Numbered from the stretch's first letter, positions 28,194 through 38,528 are shown. The stretch is 64,000 nt of DNA from Lachnospiraceae bacterium (GCA_017453065.1 JAFTKW010000018.1:1-64000); one strand, 5' to 3'. Numbers and translations: made by a program. Notes: generated by a model not told the origin, from the sequence alone.

Positions 28194-28366
28194 TGTGGAT
28201 AATGTGGATAATGTGGAAAAGGTCATTTTTTTGAAGTGAAAAACAGGACGTAATCCAGTGTTTATGGCATCTTTTCGAGAAGGCAAAGTTATCCACGATA
28301 AAAAATAAAATATCCACATTTTTCCTGGCCGATTTGACCCTCGAAAAATGTGGATAATGTGGACAA
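28194..28366. promoter_or_regulatory. Cluster of seven DnaA-box-like 9-mers
   Basis: Three abutting minus-oriented boxes TGTGGATAA, TGTGGATAA, TGTGGAAAA at 28194-28220. TTATCCACG at 28289-28297 and ATATCCACA at 28310-28318 face the other way. TGTGGATAA and TGTGGACAA abut at 28349-28366. Three are perfect matches to the complement of TTATCCACA and four have one mismatch. The region lies between murC and the dnaD promoter and is AT-rich between 28298 and 28325. DnaA is known to bind such boxes at origins and at regulatory clusters; which applies here is undecided. Confidence 0.8.
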
Positions 28367-29746
28367 TTAATTTTGAAGTAGATTTTCGCCGATTTTATGC
28401 ACGTCTCCGGCTCCCATAGTTATCAACAAGTCGCCGTTGATACAATTTTTTAATAAAAATTTTTCAATTTCTTCAAAAGAAGGGAGATAGTAACACTCTT
28501 TACCCAGTTTTTGAAGTTCATCTGCAATGGCTTGAGAAGTAATACCAATGGTATTGACTTCCCTTGCAGCATAGATATCAGCCAGAACCACTTTGTCTGC
28601 AAGAGAAAGGGCTTGAGCAAATTCCTTTAGGAAAGCCTGTGTTCTAGTGTAGGTGTGAGGCTGGAATACACACCAAAGATTTTGATGAGGATAACTCTGT
28701 GCAGCAGTCAAGGTTGCTGTAATCTCTGTTGGATGATGTGCATAATCATCTATAATAGTGATGCCATCTTTTTGACCCTTGTATTCGAAGCGGCGATCTG
28801 TTCCTGTAAAGTGTAAAAGCCCCTGTGCGGCTGTCTGACGGTCTATACCTACCAAATCTGCAAGAGCAAGCGTTGCCAAAGCGTTGGAAACGTTGTGGTT
28901 TCCAGGAACACTAAGCTTCAAGGCGAAAGGAGCCTGCCCTGGGGTGATAGCATCAAAGCTTGCGCATGCCAATGTGTCGTAATGGATATCTGCGGGATGG
29001 TAGTCTAAATCCTCGCCAAAGCCAAAGGTCACAACCTTGCATGGCAGATCCTTGGCAATTTCCTGCCAGTTTGGAATTTCACCGTTAATAATCAGAGCGC
29101 CATCTGCTGGAATAAGCTCTGCAAACTTGCGGAAGGACTGGCGAATGTCATTTATGTCCTTGAAGAAATCCAAATGGTCTTCTTCTATATTAAGAATCAA
29201 TCCAATCTTAGGGAAAAAGGATAAAAAACTATTGGTGTATTCGCAGGCCTCTGTAACGAAGATGTCGTGACCACCGATGCGAAGGTTTCCACCGATAGAC
29301 TTTAGTATGCCGCCAATGGTAAGTGTTGGGTCAGTGTCTGCCTCCAAAAGCACCTGTGATACCATGGAAGTAGTAGTGGTCTTGCCGTGGGTACCGCTGA
29401 TGGCAATAGAGGTTTGATAGTTAAGCATCAACTGACCAAGCAGTTCTGCGCGCATCATGTATGGAATCCCTTTGGCCAAAATGGCCTGGAACTCTAGATT
29501 GCTATCCCTAACAGCACTGGTAAGAACCGCAACCTCAATGTCGTCGGTTACATGAGAAGCGTCTTCTCCATACGAAACCTTGATGCCTTTTTCCTCTAAG
29601 TGCTTGGTAATAGGAGACTCTTTCCAGTCTGAGCCAGAGACAGTAAAACCTGCATCATGCAGAATTTCAGCTAGTCCGCTCATACTGATTCCGCCAATAC
29701 CAACAAAATATATATGCACTGGGTGTTTGAAATCGATTTGATACAT
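28367..29746 (-). CDS. murC: UDP-N-acetylmuramate--L-alanine ligase
   Basis: A 459-aa Mur ligase. The ATG at 29746 follows AAGGTG; a GTG three codons earlier is possible. It has the Rossmann start HIYFVGIGGISMSGLAEIL, the ATP loop ISGTHGKTTTTSM, and the C-terminal IDDYAHHPTEITATL typical of MurC. It adds L-alanine to UDP-MurNAc in the cytoplasm, the first peptide step of peptidoglycan synthesis. It is alone on its transcript upstream of the DnaA-box cluster. Confidence 0.97.
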   Translation of the reverse strand: MYQIDFKHPVHIYFVGIGGISMSGLAEILHDAGFTVSGSDWKESPITKHLEEKGIKVSYGEDASHVTDDIEVAVLTSAVRDSNLEFQAILAKGIPYMMRAELLGQLMLNYQTSIAISGTHGKTTTTSMVSQVLLEADTDPTLTIGGILKSIGGNLRIGGHDIFVTEACEYTNSFLSFFPKIGLILNIEEDHLDFFKDINDIRQSFRKFAELIPADGALIINGEIPNWQEIAKDLPCKVVTFGFGEDLDYHPADIHYDTLACASFDAITPGQAPFALKLSVPGNHNVSNALATLALADLVGIDRQTAAQGLLHFTGTDRRFEYKGQKDGITIIDDYAHHPTEITATLTAAQSYPHQNLWCVFQPHTYTRTQAFLKEFAQALSLADKVVLADIYAAREVNTIGITSQAIADELQKLGKECYYLPSFEEIEKFLLKNCINGDLLITMGAGDVHKIGENLLQN

Positions 29747-29786
29747 TTTGAACACCTTTTCCTTCCTATATTAAATGCTATCCTAT

Positions 29787-29815
29787 ATTATACGCATTTG
29801 AGACTTAAAAAACAA
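29787..29815 (-). promoter_or_regulatory. Promoter of murC
   Basis: Minus strand TTGTTT (29815-29810), 17-base spacer, TATAAT (29792-29787), about 40 bases before the start codon. Confidence 0.65.
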
Positions 29816-29948
29816 ATGTTAAATGGAGAAATGGAAAATTATCCCTATAAGTGTGTATGTTGCACAAAAAATAGGAAAAATTCACCAAAAATATATCGAT
29901 AATCAACATGGAAATCGCAAAAAACGACGTTTTCTTTTGTTATTTTTG

Positions 29949-29977
29949 TTCACTTTCCAAAACGAGTGTGATATAAT
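29949..29977 (+). promoter_or_regulatory. Promoter of glgC-glgD
   Basis: TTCACT (29949-29954), 17-base spacer, TATAAT (29972-29977), about 43 bases before the glgC start. The rest of the murC-glgC gap is AT-rich with nothing else recognised. Confidence 0.55.
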
Positions 29978-30019
29978 CAATATACCTAATAGGGTTATAG
30001 ACTAGAACGAGGTGATGAC

Positions 30020-31288
30020 ATGATTAGAAAAGAAATGATTGCCATGCTTTTAGCAGGAGGACAGGGAAGCCGTTTGGGCGTATTGACTTCTAAAGTGGCG
30101 AAGCCTGCTGTAGCGTTTGGTGGCAAATATCGCATTATTGATTTCCCATTAAGTAACTGCATCAACTCTGGTGTAGATACAGTAGGAGTATTGACACAGT
30201 ATCAGCCTCTTAGACTGAATACACATATTGGTATTGGTATTCCATGGGATTTGGACAGAAATATTGGTGGTGTAACAGTGCTTCCACCATACGAGAAGAG
30301 CACCAACAGTGAATGGTATACTGGTACAGCCAATGCAATTTACCAGAATATTGATTACATGCAGAGCTTCAATCCAGAGTACGTATTGATTCTCTCAGGA
30401 GATCACATTTACAAGATGGATTACGAAGTGATGCTTGACTTCCACAAGGAAAATGGCGCAGAGGTAACAATCGCTGTTATGCCAGTTCCAATGGAGGAGG
30501 CAAGCCGTTTTGGTATCATGATTACAGATGACCAGCGCAGAATTACTGAATTCGAGGAGAAGCCAGCAAACCCACGCAGTAATCTTGCTTCCATGGGTAT
30601 TTATATCTTTAACTGGAAGACTTTGAAAGAAGCACTGCTTGCAATGGCAGATCAGCCAGCACTGGACTTTGGTAAGCATGTAATTCCATATTGCCATGAA
30701 AATGGTAAGCCACTTTATGCTTACGAATTCAATGGATATTGGAAGGATGTAGGAACACTTAGTTCTTACTGGGAAGCAAACATGGAACTGATTGATATCG
30801 TTCCAGAGTTTAACCTTTACGAAGAGTATTGGAAGATTTATACCAAGAGCGAAGCTCTTCCACCACAGTATATTTCTGCAGACAGCGTGGTAGAGCGTAG
30901 TATTATCGGCGAAGGCTCTGCTATATACGGCAAGGTTTACAATTCCGTAATTGGATGTGGAGTAGTGATCGGCGAGGGCACGGTGGTTAGAGATTCTATT
31001 ATTATGAATATGACTACTATCGGCGGTGGCTGCGAAGTGAACAAGGCTATCATTGCTGAAAACGTATGCGTAGGGGACAATGTTAAACTGGGGGTAGGCG
31101 AAGAGGCTGACAATGAGACAGCACCTCACATCTACAATCAGGGCTTGGTAACCATCGGCGAAAAGACTGTGATTCCAAACGGCGTATCCGTAGGAAAGAA
31201 TACTGTAGTATCCGGTGAAACCACTAACGCAGATTATCCAGATTCCTATCTCGCGAGCGGAAAAACATTGATTAAGGCAGGTGAATAA
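30020..31288 (+). CDS. glgC: Glucose-1-phosphate adenylyltransferase, catalytic subunit
   Basis: A 422-aa ADP-glucose pyrophosphorylase. The N-terminal nucleotidyltransferase domain (about 1-265) has [35 protein letters not shown] and [12 protein letters not shown]; the C-terminal left-handed beta helix (about 290-415) has hexapeptide repeats. It makes ADP-glucose for glycogen synthesis. The catalytic aspartate region [10 protein letters not shown] is intact here but altered in the next gene, so GlgC is the active partner of a GlgC-GlgD pair as in Bacillus and clostridia. Confidence 0.97.
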   Translation: MIRKEMIAMLLAGGQGSRLGVLTSKVAKPAVAFGGKYRIIDFPLSNCINSGVDTVGVLTQYQPLRLNTHIGIGIPWDLDRNIGGVTVLPPYEKSTNSEWYTGTANAIYQNIDYMQSFNPEYVLILSGDHIYKMDYEVMLDFHKENGAEVTIAVMPVPMEEASRFGIMITDDQRRITEFEEKPANPRSNLASMGIYIFNWKTLKEALLAMADQPALDFGKHVIPYCHENGKPLYAYEFNGYWKDVGTLSSYWEANMELIDIVPEFNLYEEYWKIYTKSEALPPQYISADSVVERSIIGEGSAIYGKVYNSVIGCGVVIGEGTVVRDSIIMNMTTIGGGCEVNKAIIAENVCVGDNVKLGVGEEADNETAPHIYNQGLVTIGEKTVIPNGVSVGKNTVVSGETTNADYPDSYLASGKTLIKAGE

Positions 31289-31290
31289 TA

Positions 31291-32409
31291 GTGAGAGCGA
31301 TTGGAATAGTTTTAGCAGGTGGAAACAACCACCGTATGAAAGAATTGTCACAGAAACGTGCCATCGGAGCTATGCCTGTTGCAGGTAGCTATCGAAGCAT
31401 TGATTTTGCACTTAGTAGTATGTCAAACTCCCGTATTAACAAGGTGGCTGTGTTCACCCAGTACAATGCGAGAAGTTTAAACGAACACCTTAGTTCCTCC
31501 AAATGGTGGGATTTTGGACGTAAACAGGGCGGTTTGTATGTATTCACACCAGCAGTGACAGCAGACAACAGCAACTGGTATAGAGGCACAGCAGATGCTA
31601 TTGCACAGAATATTTCTTTCTTGAAAAACAGCCATGAACCATATGTAGTTATTGCATCTGGTGACTGCGTTTACAAGATGGATTTCAATAAGGTGCTAGA
31701 ATATCATATTGAAAAGAAGGCAGACATCACTGTTGTTTGCCGTGATATGGAAGTAGGCACTGATGTTGAGAGATACGGAACTATTCGTATGAACGAAGAG
31801 AGCCGTATTGAAGAGTTCGAAGAAAAACCATTGGTAGCAAAGACCAATACTGTTTCCTGCGGTATCTATGTTATCCGTCGCCGCCAGCTGATCGAGATGA
31901 TTGAGCGCTGTGCAGAGGAAGACAGATATGATTTCGTAAGAGACATCCTGATCCGTTACAAAGACGTGAAGAAGATTTACGGTTACAAGATTAGAGACTA
32001 CTGGAGAAATATTGCATCTGTAGACGACTATTTCCAAACCAATATGGATTTCTTAAAACCTGAGGTTAGAGATTACTTCTTCAGACAGTATCCAGATATC
32101 TACTCTAAGGTTGATGACCTTCCACCTGCTAAATACAATGTGGGCGCTCAGGTTAGAAACAGCCTTGTATCTAGCGGATGTATTGTAAATGGTACTGTAG
32201 AGGGTTCCGTAATCTTCAAAAAGAGTTACATCGGTAACAATTGCGTAATCAAGAACTCTATCATTTTGAATGATGTCTATATAGGTGACAACACCCACAT
32301 CGAAAACTGTATTGTAGAGAGTCGTGGAACCATTCCAGCGAACTCCTACCATTTCGGTGAGAATGGTGTCAAGATTGTGGTAGAGCGTAACGATAGATAT
32401 GTAATTTAA
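31291..32409 (+). CDS. glgD: Glucose-1-phosphate adenylyltransferase, regulatory subunit
   Basis: A 372-aa GlgC paralog with a GTG start 2 bases after the glgC stop. It keeps the fold but differs at key places: IVLAGGNNHRMKELSQKRAIGAMPVAGSYRSIDF and IASGDCVYKMDF, where H of the catalytic SGDHIY is C. GlgD proteins are inactive or weakly active alone and tune GlgC in a heterotetramer. Shorter than GlgC by 50 residues. Confidence 0.95.
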   Translation: MRAIGIVLAGGNNHRMKELSQKRAIGAMPVAGSYRSIDFALSSMSNSRINKVAVFTQYNARSLNEHLSSSKWWDFGRKQGGLYVFTPAVTADNSNWYRGTADAIAQNISFLKNSHEPYVVIASGDCVYKMDFNKVLEYHIEKKADITVVCRDMEVGTDVERYGTIRMNEESRIEEFEEKPLVAKTNTVSCGIYVIRRRQLIEMIERCAEEDRYDFVRDILIRYKDVKKIYGYKIRDYWRNIASVDDYFQTNMDFLKPEVRDYFFRQYPDIYSKVDDLPPAKYNVGAQVRNSLVSSGCIVNGTVEGSVIFKKSYIGNNCVIKNSIILNDVYIGDNTHIENCIVESRGTIPANSYHFGENGVKIVVERNDRYVI

Positions 32410-32433
32410 GGCTACTTTTAAGGGGGTACATCT

Positions 32434-32706
32434 ATGCAAATTACAGATGTTCGTGTTCGTAAGATTACGAAAGAAGGTAAAATGAAGGCTATTGTTTCTA
32501 TTACTATTGATGACGTGTTTGTAGTGCATGACATCAAAGTGATTGAGGGTGAAAAAGGATTGTTCATTGCAATGCCTAGCAAAAAAGCTGCGGATGGTGA
32601 ATATAGAGATATTGCACATCCTATCAATTCTTCTACAAGAGATGCGATTCAGAATATTATTCTGGATGCATACGACAAGGCTTTGCTTGAGCCTGACGTT
32701 GAATAA
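32434..32706 (+). CDS. spoVG: SpoVG regulator
   Basis: A 90-aa SpoVG of standard size, with [37 protein letters not shown] and the [21 protein letters not shown] core. SpoVG binds nucleic acid and affects septation, sporulation and virulence regulators in Firmicutes. AAGGGGG precedes the ATG. It has a terminator directly after it and may share the glgC promoter. Confidence 0.97.
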   Translation: MQITDVRVRKITKEGKMKAIVSITIDDVFVVHDIKVIEGEKGLFIAMPSKKAADGEYRDIAHPINSSTRDAIQNIILDAYDKALLEPDVE

Positions 32707-32720
32707 TTGAATTTTAAACA

Positions 32721-32748
32721 GGAAGTCACTTTGGTGACTTCCTTTTTT
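32721..32748 (+). terminator. Intrinsic terminator after spoVG
   Basis: GGAAGTCAC (32721-32729) pairs with GTGACTTCC (32734-32742), 4-base loop, then six T. Confidence 0.92.
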
Positions 32749-32797
32749 GTTTGAAACTGTGGTATGATGTAGACAATATGAAATATGTAAGAAAAAG

Positions 32798-32833
32798 ATA
32801 TGCCCGTTTTTATGAAAAAAGGGGCATATTTTG
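32798..32833 (+). promoter_or_regulatory. Leader hairpin before pth
   Basis: ATATGCCC (32798-32805) pairs with GGGCATAT (32822-32829) with an inner TTTTT/AAAAA pairing and TTTTG after. It sits 17 bases before the pth ATG, so it may attenuate pth or be a second terminator. Confidence 0.5.
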
Positions 32834-32849
32834 AGCGCAGGAGGAGTAC

Positions 32850-33425
32850 ATGTTTATCATCGTAGGACTTGGAAATCCAGGAAAAGATTATGCAGGAACT
32901 AGACATAATATTGGATTTGATGTCATAGAAACATTAGCAGACAAAGCAGGAATCAGTGTGCTTGAAAAAAAGCATAAGGCAATCATTGGCAAGGGTGTGC
33001 TTTGCGGACAGAAAGTAATTTTGGCAAAGCCTCAGACTTACATGAACCTTAGCGGGGAAAGCGTGCGAGAACTGATTGACTATTATAAGGTGGATGAGAC
33101 AGAAGAATTGATTATTATCTCTGACGACATCAGCTTGGATGTGGGACAGTTGCGCGTACGCAAAAAAGGAAGCGCAGGTGGACACAATGGTTTGAAGAAC
33201 ATTATTCAGCATTTAGGACACGACGGTTTTATGCGTGTAAAGGTAGGCGTAGGTGAAAAGCCTAAGGGATATGATTTGGCAGACTATGTGTTAGGACATT
33301 TCACAGGAGATGAAAAGAAGGTTATGGCGGAGGCTGCCAAGGAAGCAGCAGAAGCAATCTGTTGTATTATGACAGAAGGCGTAGAGGAAGCCATGAACAA
33401 ATTTAATCAGAAAGCAAAGAAATAA
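32850..33425 (+). CDS. pth: Peptidyl-tRNA hydrolase
   Basis: A 191-aa enzyme of usual length. IVGLGNPGKDYAGTRHNIGFDVIE contains the catalytic histidine; KPQTYMNLSG, DDISLDVGQLRVRKKGSAGGHNGLKNII and VGVGEKP are standard motifs. It frees tRNA from peptidyl-tRNA that drops off ribosomes. It is followed by mfd, a pairing conserved in Firmicutes. Confidence 0.97.
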   Translation: MFIIVGLGNPGKDYAGTRHNIGFDVIETLADKAGISVLEKKHKAIIGKGVLCGQKVILAKPQTYMNLSGESVRELIDYYKVDETEELIIISDDISLDVGQLRVRKKGSAGGHNGLKNIIQHLGHDGFMRVKVGVGEKPKGYDLADYVLGHFTGDEKKVMAEAAKEAAEAICCIMTEGVEEAMNKFNQKAKK

Positions 33426-33445
33426 CTTCCAGTTGGAGGCAGGAT

Positions 33446-36400
33446 ATGCAAGCGTTGCTTAAGCCCCTTAAAGAGCTTGCGGAATATGAAGAAATACAGG
33501 CTCTGGTGAAAAAGAAGCAGACCGTGGCACTTAGTGGTTGTGTAGATTCACAAAAACTGCATATGATGTATGGACTGTCCGATGGCTTTAAGTACAAAGT
33601 CATCGTTACTTATAGTGACCTTAGGGCCAAGGAAATCTACGATGAATACAAGTTTTATGACAGAAATGTGTTGCTTTATCCGGCGAAGGATTTGATCTTT
33701 TTCCAAGCGGATATTCATGGAAATAAACTTGTGACAGAGAGAGTAAAGGTGCTTCGCAGACTGATGGAGAATAAGCCTTTTACACTGGTGACGACCTTTG
33801 CTGCACTGTTGACACCTCAGGCAAAGTGGGATATGGATAAAGACACCGTATCCGTCAGCAAAGCTGCTTCCTTAGACCCTGGAATGTTGGCAAAGAAATT
33901 GGTGGCTATGGGGTATGAGAAGGCTTATCAGGTAGAGTCTCCAGGTCAGTTCTCTGTGAGAGGTGGCATTGTAGATATCTACGATTTGACGGAGGAAAAC
34001 CCTTATCGAATTGAACTGTGGGGAGACGAAGTAGAGTCCATTCGAAGTTTCGATATATTAAGTCAGCGTTCCATTGAAAAGCTTAGTAGCATCCGCATTT
34101 ATCCTGCGGCGGAGTTTGTGTTGGATGAAGAGCGCATTTGCAAAGGCTTTGACAAGATAGAAGCAGAGGCCCAAAAGCAGGAGCAGATTTTCAGGGACAA
34201 TTTCCAGACAGAGGAAGCACATAGAGTAAAAACCACTTTCCAGCAACTGAAGGAACAGGTGCTGGAATTTGGTATGCTTGGAAATTTAGACAGTTACGTT
34301 CGCTATTTCTATGAGGATACAAAGTCGCTTCCAGAAATATTGTCCTCTATTTGTAATGATAACTTGATTTTTTTTATGGATGAACCAGCCAGAATAGGAG
34401 AGCAGGCAAAGGCTGTAGAACTGGAGTTTTCAGAGAGCATGACCCACAGAGTGCAAAAGGGCTATATCCTGCCGGGACAGATGAATCTGCTTTACCGTAG
34501 TCAGACGGTGGTGGCCAAGATGGAAAGCCAGGCTATAGTGACGATTGCTGCTATGGACTTGAAGAATTCTATGGTAAAGGTAGCGAAGCGCTTTGACATC
34601 CAAGCCAAAACCATGTCTTCTTACAACAATAGTTTTGAAGCACTGGTAAGAGATTTAAAACGATACAAAAAGAACAATTATAGAGTGCTGTTGCTCTCTG
34701 GTTCCCGTACCAGGGCACAGAGACTGGCAGAGGATTTGCGAGATCAAGAGATTTCTGCCGTTTATACCCAGGACCCATATCGCGAAGTGATTCCGGGAGA
34801 AGTGCTGACTTATTACGGTCATGTGGGCAAGGGCTTTGAATATCCACTTTTGAAATTTGTGGTAATTTCAGAAAGTGATATTTTTGGCGTTGAAAAGAAA
34901 AAGAAGAAAAAGAAACCTCAATATGAGGGACAAAAGATTCAGGACTTTGCCCAGCTGAAGGTGGGAGACTATGTAGTACATGAAAACCACGGCCTTGGTA
35001 TCTACAAAGGAATTGAAAAAGTGGAAGTAGAGCATGTGGTCAAGGACTATATCAAGATAGAATATAGAGATGGCGGAAATCTGTACATTCTAGCTACAGG
35101 TCTGGACGTCATTCAAAAGTATGCCTCTGCAGATGCCAAGAAACCAAAACTGAACAAGTTAGGTAGCAAGGAGTGGGAGAAGACCAAGACTAGAGTCCGC
35201 AGTGCAGTCAGTGAGGTGGCCAAGGACTTGGTGCAGCTTTACGCGGTCAGACAGATGTCGGAAGGCTTTGCCTATGGACCGGATACGGTTTGGCAGAGAG
35301 AGTTTGAAGAAATGTTTCCGTTTGAGGAGACCCAGGATCAGTTGCAGGCCATTGAAGACACCAAAAGAGACATGGAAAGTCGTCGCATCATGGACCGTTT
35401 GGTTTGTGGTGATGTGGGATATGGTAAGACAGAGGTTGCTATCAGAGCGGCCTTTAAGGCTGTGCAGGAGGGCAAACAGGTCGTGTATTTGGTGCCAACT
35501 ACTATATTGGCGCAGCAGCATTACAATACCTTTGTGCAGCGAATGAAGGATTTCCCAGTAAAGGTGGAGTTGCTGTCCAGATTCCGAACGGCATCAGAAC
35601 AGAAAAAGACCATTGAAGAACTGAAAAAAGGCTTTGTAGATATTGTCATTGGCACACACAGAGTGCTCTCCGCTGATGTGGAATACAAGGATTTGGGACT
35701 GCTAATCATCGATGAAGAGCAGCGTTTTGGCGTAGGTCACAAAGAAAAAATCAAAAAGTTGAAAGAAAACATTGATGTACTCACTTTAACGGCGACACCA
35801 ATCCCACGTACGCTCCATATGAGTTTGATTGGAATTCGCGATATGAGTGTGTTGGAAGAACCACCTCAGGATCGAATGCCAATTCAGACCTTTGTATGTG
35901 AGTTCAACGAGGAGATGGTGAGAGAGGCAATTTCTAGAGAACTTGCCAGAGACGGTCAGGTTTACTATGTATACAATCGAGTAAACAATATAGAGGATAT
36001 TGCGGCGACTATACAGAAACTGGTGCCAGAGGCAGTGGTTGCCTATGCACATGGTCAGATGAAGGAACAGGAACTGGAACGCATCATGTTCGACTTCATC
36101 AACGGTGAGATTGATGTGTTAGTGTCCACCACTATCATAGAGACAGGACTGGATATTCCAAATGTAAATACCATGATTATTCACGACTCAGATAACTTGG
36201 GTTTATCTCAGCTCTATCAGCTGCGAGGCCGTGTGGGCCGCTCCAACAGAACTGCGTACGCTTTTCTGATGTACAAGAGAGACAAGATGCTCAAGGAAGT
36301 GGCAGAAAAACGTTTGGCAGCTATCAAAGAATTTACGGATCTGGGAAGCGGCTTTAAGATTGCAATGCGAGACTTGGAGATTCGTGGAGCTGGAAATTTA

Positions 36401-36985
36401 CTTGGCGAAAGACAGCACGGACACATGGAAGCCGTCGGATACGATTTGTATTGCAAGATGCTAAATGAAGCGGTAAAAATGCAAAAAGGTATTCCGACGA
36501 TTTTGGACTTTACCACCACGGTTGACTTGGATGTGGATGCGTTTATCCCGGCAGAGTACATTGTCAACGAGATTCAAAAGTTGGATATATACAAGCGTAT
36601 CGCAGGCATAGAAAGTCTCAAAGAAAGAGATGATATGAAGGATGAACTGCTAGATCGTTTTGGTGCAGTGCCAGAGTCTGTTGAGAATCTGCTTCGCATA
36701 GCACTCATTCGAGTGGCGGCGCACAGTCTATATTTGACAGAGGTCAAGGGCAAAAACGAGAGGATTCAGTTTTGTTTTCGCCCAGATGCGCAGATAGATC
36801 CAGCTGGAATACCAAAGTTAAACGAAAAATACAAAGATAAAATGTCTTTTGCAGCCTATGGAACACCGACCTTGACTATTCGATATCGCAAGACAGGGCT
36901 GGTGGAAAAAGATGCAAAGCTACTACTTGATTTGACAGAGGATGTACTGAGAGAAATGGAGCAGGTGCTTAGCCTGAAACAATAG
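33446..36985 (+). CDS. mfd: Transcription-repair coupling factor
   Basis: A 1179-aa DNA translocase. UvrB-like N-terminal modules (1-340) are followed by a lysine-rich linker (KKKKKKKP near 486), the RNA polymerase interacting domain ([20 protein letters not shown], about 503-525), the RecG-like motor with Walker [10 protein letters not shown] (655-663), DEEQ (756-759) and the TRG region (QLRGRVGRS...), and a C-terminal TRCF domain. It removes stalled RNA polymerase at lesions and recruits UvrA. Complete, normal length. Confidence 0.97.
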   Translation: MQALLKPLKELAEYEEIQALVKKKQTVALSGCVDSQKLHMMYGLSDGFKYKVIVTYSDLRAKEIYDEYKFYDRNVLLYPAKDLIFFQADIHGNKLVTERVKVLRRLMENKPFTLVTTFAALLTPQAKWDMDKDTVSVSKAASLDPGMLAKKLVAMGYEKAYQVESPGQFSVRGGIVDIYDLTEENPYRIELWGDEVESIRSFDILSQRSIEKLSSIRIYPAAEFVLDEERICKGFDKIEAEAQKQEQIFRDNFQTEEAHRVKTTFQQLKEQVLEFGMLGNLDSYVRYFYEDTKSLPEILSSICNDNLIFFMDEPARIGEQAKAVELEFSESMTHRVQKGYILPGQMNLLYRSQTVVAKMESQAIVTIAAMDLKNSMVKVAKRFDIQAKTMSSYNNSFEALVRDLKRYKKNNYRVLLLSGSRTRAQRLAEDLRDQEISAVYTQDPYREVIPGEVLTYYGHVGKGFEYPLLKFVVISESDIFGVEKKKKKKKPQYEGQKIQDFAQLKVGDYVVHENHGLGIYKGIEKVEVEHVVKDYIKIEYRDGGNLYILATGLDVIQKYASADAKKPKLNKLGSKEWEKTKTRVRSAVSEVAKDLVQLYAVRQMSEGFAYGPDTVWQREFEEMFPFEETQDQLQAIEDTKRDMESRRIMDRLVCGDVGYGKTEVAIRAAFKAVQEGKQVVYLVPTTILAQQHYNTFVQRMKDFPVKVELLSRFRTASEQKKTIEELKKGFVDIVIGTHRVLSADVEYKDLGLLIIDEEQRFGVGHKEKIKKLKENIDVLTLTATPIPRTLHMSLIGIRDMSVLEEPPQDRMPIQTFVCEFNEEMVREAISRELARDGQVYYVYNRVNNIEDIAATIQKLVPEAVVAYAHGQMKEQELERIMFDFINGEIDVLVSTTIIETGLDIPNVNTMIIHDSDNLGLSQLYQLRGRVGRSNRTAYAFLMYKRDKMLKEVAEKRLAAIKEFTDLGSGFKIAMRDLEIRGAGNLLGERQHGHMEAVGYDLYCKMLNEAVKMQKGIPTILDFTTTVDLDVDAFIPAEYIVNEIQKLDIYKRIAGIESLKERDDMKDELLDRFGAVPESVENLLRIALIRVAAHSLYLTEVKGKNERIQFCFRPDAQIDPAGIPKLNEKYKDKMSFAAYGTPTLTIRYRKTGLVEKDAKLLLDLTEDVLREMEQVLSLKQ

Positions 36986-36997
36986 AAGGAACGAGAC

Positions 36998-37759
36998 ATG
37001 GAAAAGAACAAGGAGATACTCTCTGCCATATTGGATGCAGGAGAATTGATGCTAATGTCTGGTGCAGAGGTTAGCAGGGTGGAATCAACAATTGAACATA
37101 TGGCCAAGGCCTATGGTTTCAAAAAAGTGGATGTGTTCACAATTATTTTTAGTATAGTGGTAACCGTCAAAGACGGAGAAGGCAATATTGAGACACAAAC
37201 CAGACGTATTGAAGCCAGAGATACAGATCTTCACAAAGTGGAAAGAATCAATGCTTTGTCTAGAAAGGTGTGTTCAGAGCCAGTCACTTTAGAGGATTTT
37301 AAGGCGCAGCTTGAGGAAATCAGTCAGGAAAAACCTTACTCTCCAGGGCTTATTTGGGCTATCTACGGAATTGCATCCGCGGCGTTTACGGTCTTTTTCG
37401 GTGGCGGAATGGGGGATGCGCTGGCAGCCTTTATCGGAGGACTAGTTATAAGGCTCATCTTAATGGCGGGAAATAGACTGAAGTTGCAAAATATTGTGCT
37501 TACTATGATGTGCTCAGGGGCAGCAGGACTGATGGCACTGCTCAGTGTCAAGTTAGGAATTGGTCAGTCCTTGGACCAGATTATCATCGGTAATATTATG
37601 CTTCTTACCCCTGGTATAGCCCTTACCAATTCTTTGCGAGACTTGATACGGGGAGACTTGATTAGTGGACTTTTGGTGCTCTGTGAAGCGGTCATTCGTG
37701 CCATAGCGATTGCAGTGGGACTTGCACTGGTAATCTGGCAGTTTGGAGGTGGTTTCTAA
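36998..37759 (+). CDS. ThrE-type threonine/serine exporter, large part
   Basis: A 253-aa member of the ThrE N-terminal (DUF1212) family. A cytoplasmic N-terminus (ILDAGELMLMSGAEVSRVESTIEHMAKAYG) is followed by five or so membrane helices from about residue 112. Together with the next gene it equals one ThrE-like exporter split in two, a common clostridial arrangement. Family members export threonine and serine; the substrate here is inferred. It starts 12 bases after mfd. Confidence 0.87.
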   Translation: MEKNKEILSAILDAGELMLMSGAEVSRVESTIEHMAKAYGFKKVDVFTIIFSIVVTVKDGEGNIETQTRRIEARDTDLHKVERINALSRKVCSEPVTLEDFKAQLEEISQEKPYSPGLIWAIYGIASAAFTVFFGGGMGDALAAFIGGLVIRLILMAGNRLKLQNIVLTMMCSGAAGLMALLSVKLGIGQSLDQIIIGNIMLLTPGIALTNSLRDLIRGDLISGLLVLCEAVIRAIAIAVGLALVIWQFGGGF

Positions 37760-38232
37760 TGCAAATAGTAGTTACTACCATGATGGGAATGATAGGGGCT
37801 GTTGCTTTCGCCATGTTGTTTAATGTAAGAGGCTACAAACTGGTAGCGCATGCCGTGGGAGCCATGATTTCCTGGATTGTTTATATGTATGTGTTTGGTA
37901 TAAATCAGGACAAAGTAATTAGCCTTTTTTGTGCCACAGCCACCATTGGTATTTTGTCAGAAATATTGGCACGAATCATGAAGGCACCAGTTATAGTGAT
38001 GTTGGTGCCGATGTTGGTGCCATTGTTCCCGGGATCTGATTTATTTTACTCCACCAGCTATTTGGTGCGCGGGGAAAACGTATTGGGAATGCAGTATCTG
38101 GAACTGGTGTTAAAGGAAGCTGGGGCAATGGCATTTGCGATTATCCTGGTAACCAGTTTGACGCAGGTGGTTATGAAGATTGCCAGATATATTTGGAGAA
38201 CACTAAAGAGAAAACTCTCAAAAAACCACTAG
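37759..38232 (+). CDS. ThrE-type threonine/serine exporter, small part
   Basis: A 157-aa membrane protein of the ThrE_2 (DUF3815) family with four to five helices and the conserved PVIVMLVPMLVPLFPGSDLFYS stretch. Its ATG shares the last base of the previous stop codon (TAATG), indicating coupled translation and a two-subunit exporter. A hairpin lies just downstream. Confidence 0.87.
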   Translation: MQIVVTTMMGMIGAVAFAMLFNVRGYKLVAHAVGAMISWIVYMYVFGINQDKVISLFCATATIGILSEILARIMKAPVIVMLVPMLVPLFPGSDLFYSTSYLVRGENVLGMQYLELVLKEAGAMAFAIILVTSLTQVVMKIARYIWRTLKRKLSKNH

Positions 38233-38260
38233 AAAACCGAAAAGAAAAACAGAACAGACG

Positions 38261-38289
38261 TTCAAAGTCCTGAAAAAAGGACCTTTGAA
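38261..38289 (+). terminator. Hairpin after the exporter genes
   Basis: TTCAAAG-TCCT (38261-38271) pairs with AGGACCTTTGAA (38278-38289) with one bulged base. The downstream run is only partly T-rich, so termination is moderate. Confidence 0.55.
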
Positions 38290-38340
38290 AGCTTATTCTT
38301 TCTTTAGAAACAAAGAGACGTTTTTAAAGGAGGAGTAAAG

Positions 38341-38442
38341 ATGAAAGGTTATAGCGTAGAGAGCGGTTACATGGGTTATGTGGATGGCAAATATATGCTG
38401 TTTGCTAGTGAGGCAGACTATTTGGAGTATGTGGAGGGGTGA
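38341..38442 (+). CDS. Small protein, 33 aa
   Basis: An ORF of 33 codons behind an excellent ribosome site (AAAGGAGG ending about 8 bases before the ATG). The product is tyrosine-rich and acidic with the motif ESGYMGYVDGKYMLFASEADYLEY, no membrane segment and no cysteine. The spacing and codon use look genuine. It lies between a hairpin and the promoter of the sugar kinase. I recall similar short proteins in Lachnospiraceae but cannot name a family; function unknown. Confidence 0.7.
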   Translation: MKGYSVESGYMGYVDGKYMLFASEADYLEYVEG

Positions 38443-38470
38443 CCGACCTGTGTGCCAATAGTTTTTGTGC

Positions 38471-38528
38471 TTTACCTTTTTGGCTGGGGTGTGCTATCAT
38501 AAAAATAGAATATGTAAGTGCTTACATA
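38471..38528 (+). promoter_or_regulatory. Promoter and palindromic operator of the sugar kinase gene
   Basis: TTTACC (38471-38476), 18-base spacer, TATCAT (38495-38500). Immediately downstream, TATGTAAGTGCTTACATA (38511-38528) is an 18-base dyad with two 8-base arms. The TGTAAG..CTTACA core resembles LacI/CcpA-type operators, with TG instead of the usual central CG. Its place just after the start point suggests repression. Confidence 0.65.

Noticed and set aside
28194..28366. Calling this region the chromosome origin
   Set aside because: DnaA boxes alone do not define oriC. dnaA and dnaN are not here, and skew cannot be judged from the window, so only the cluster is reported.
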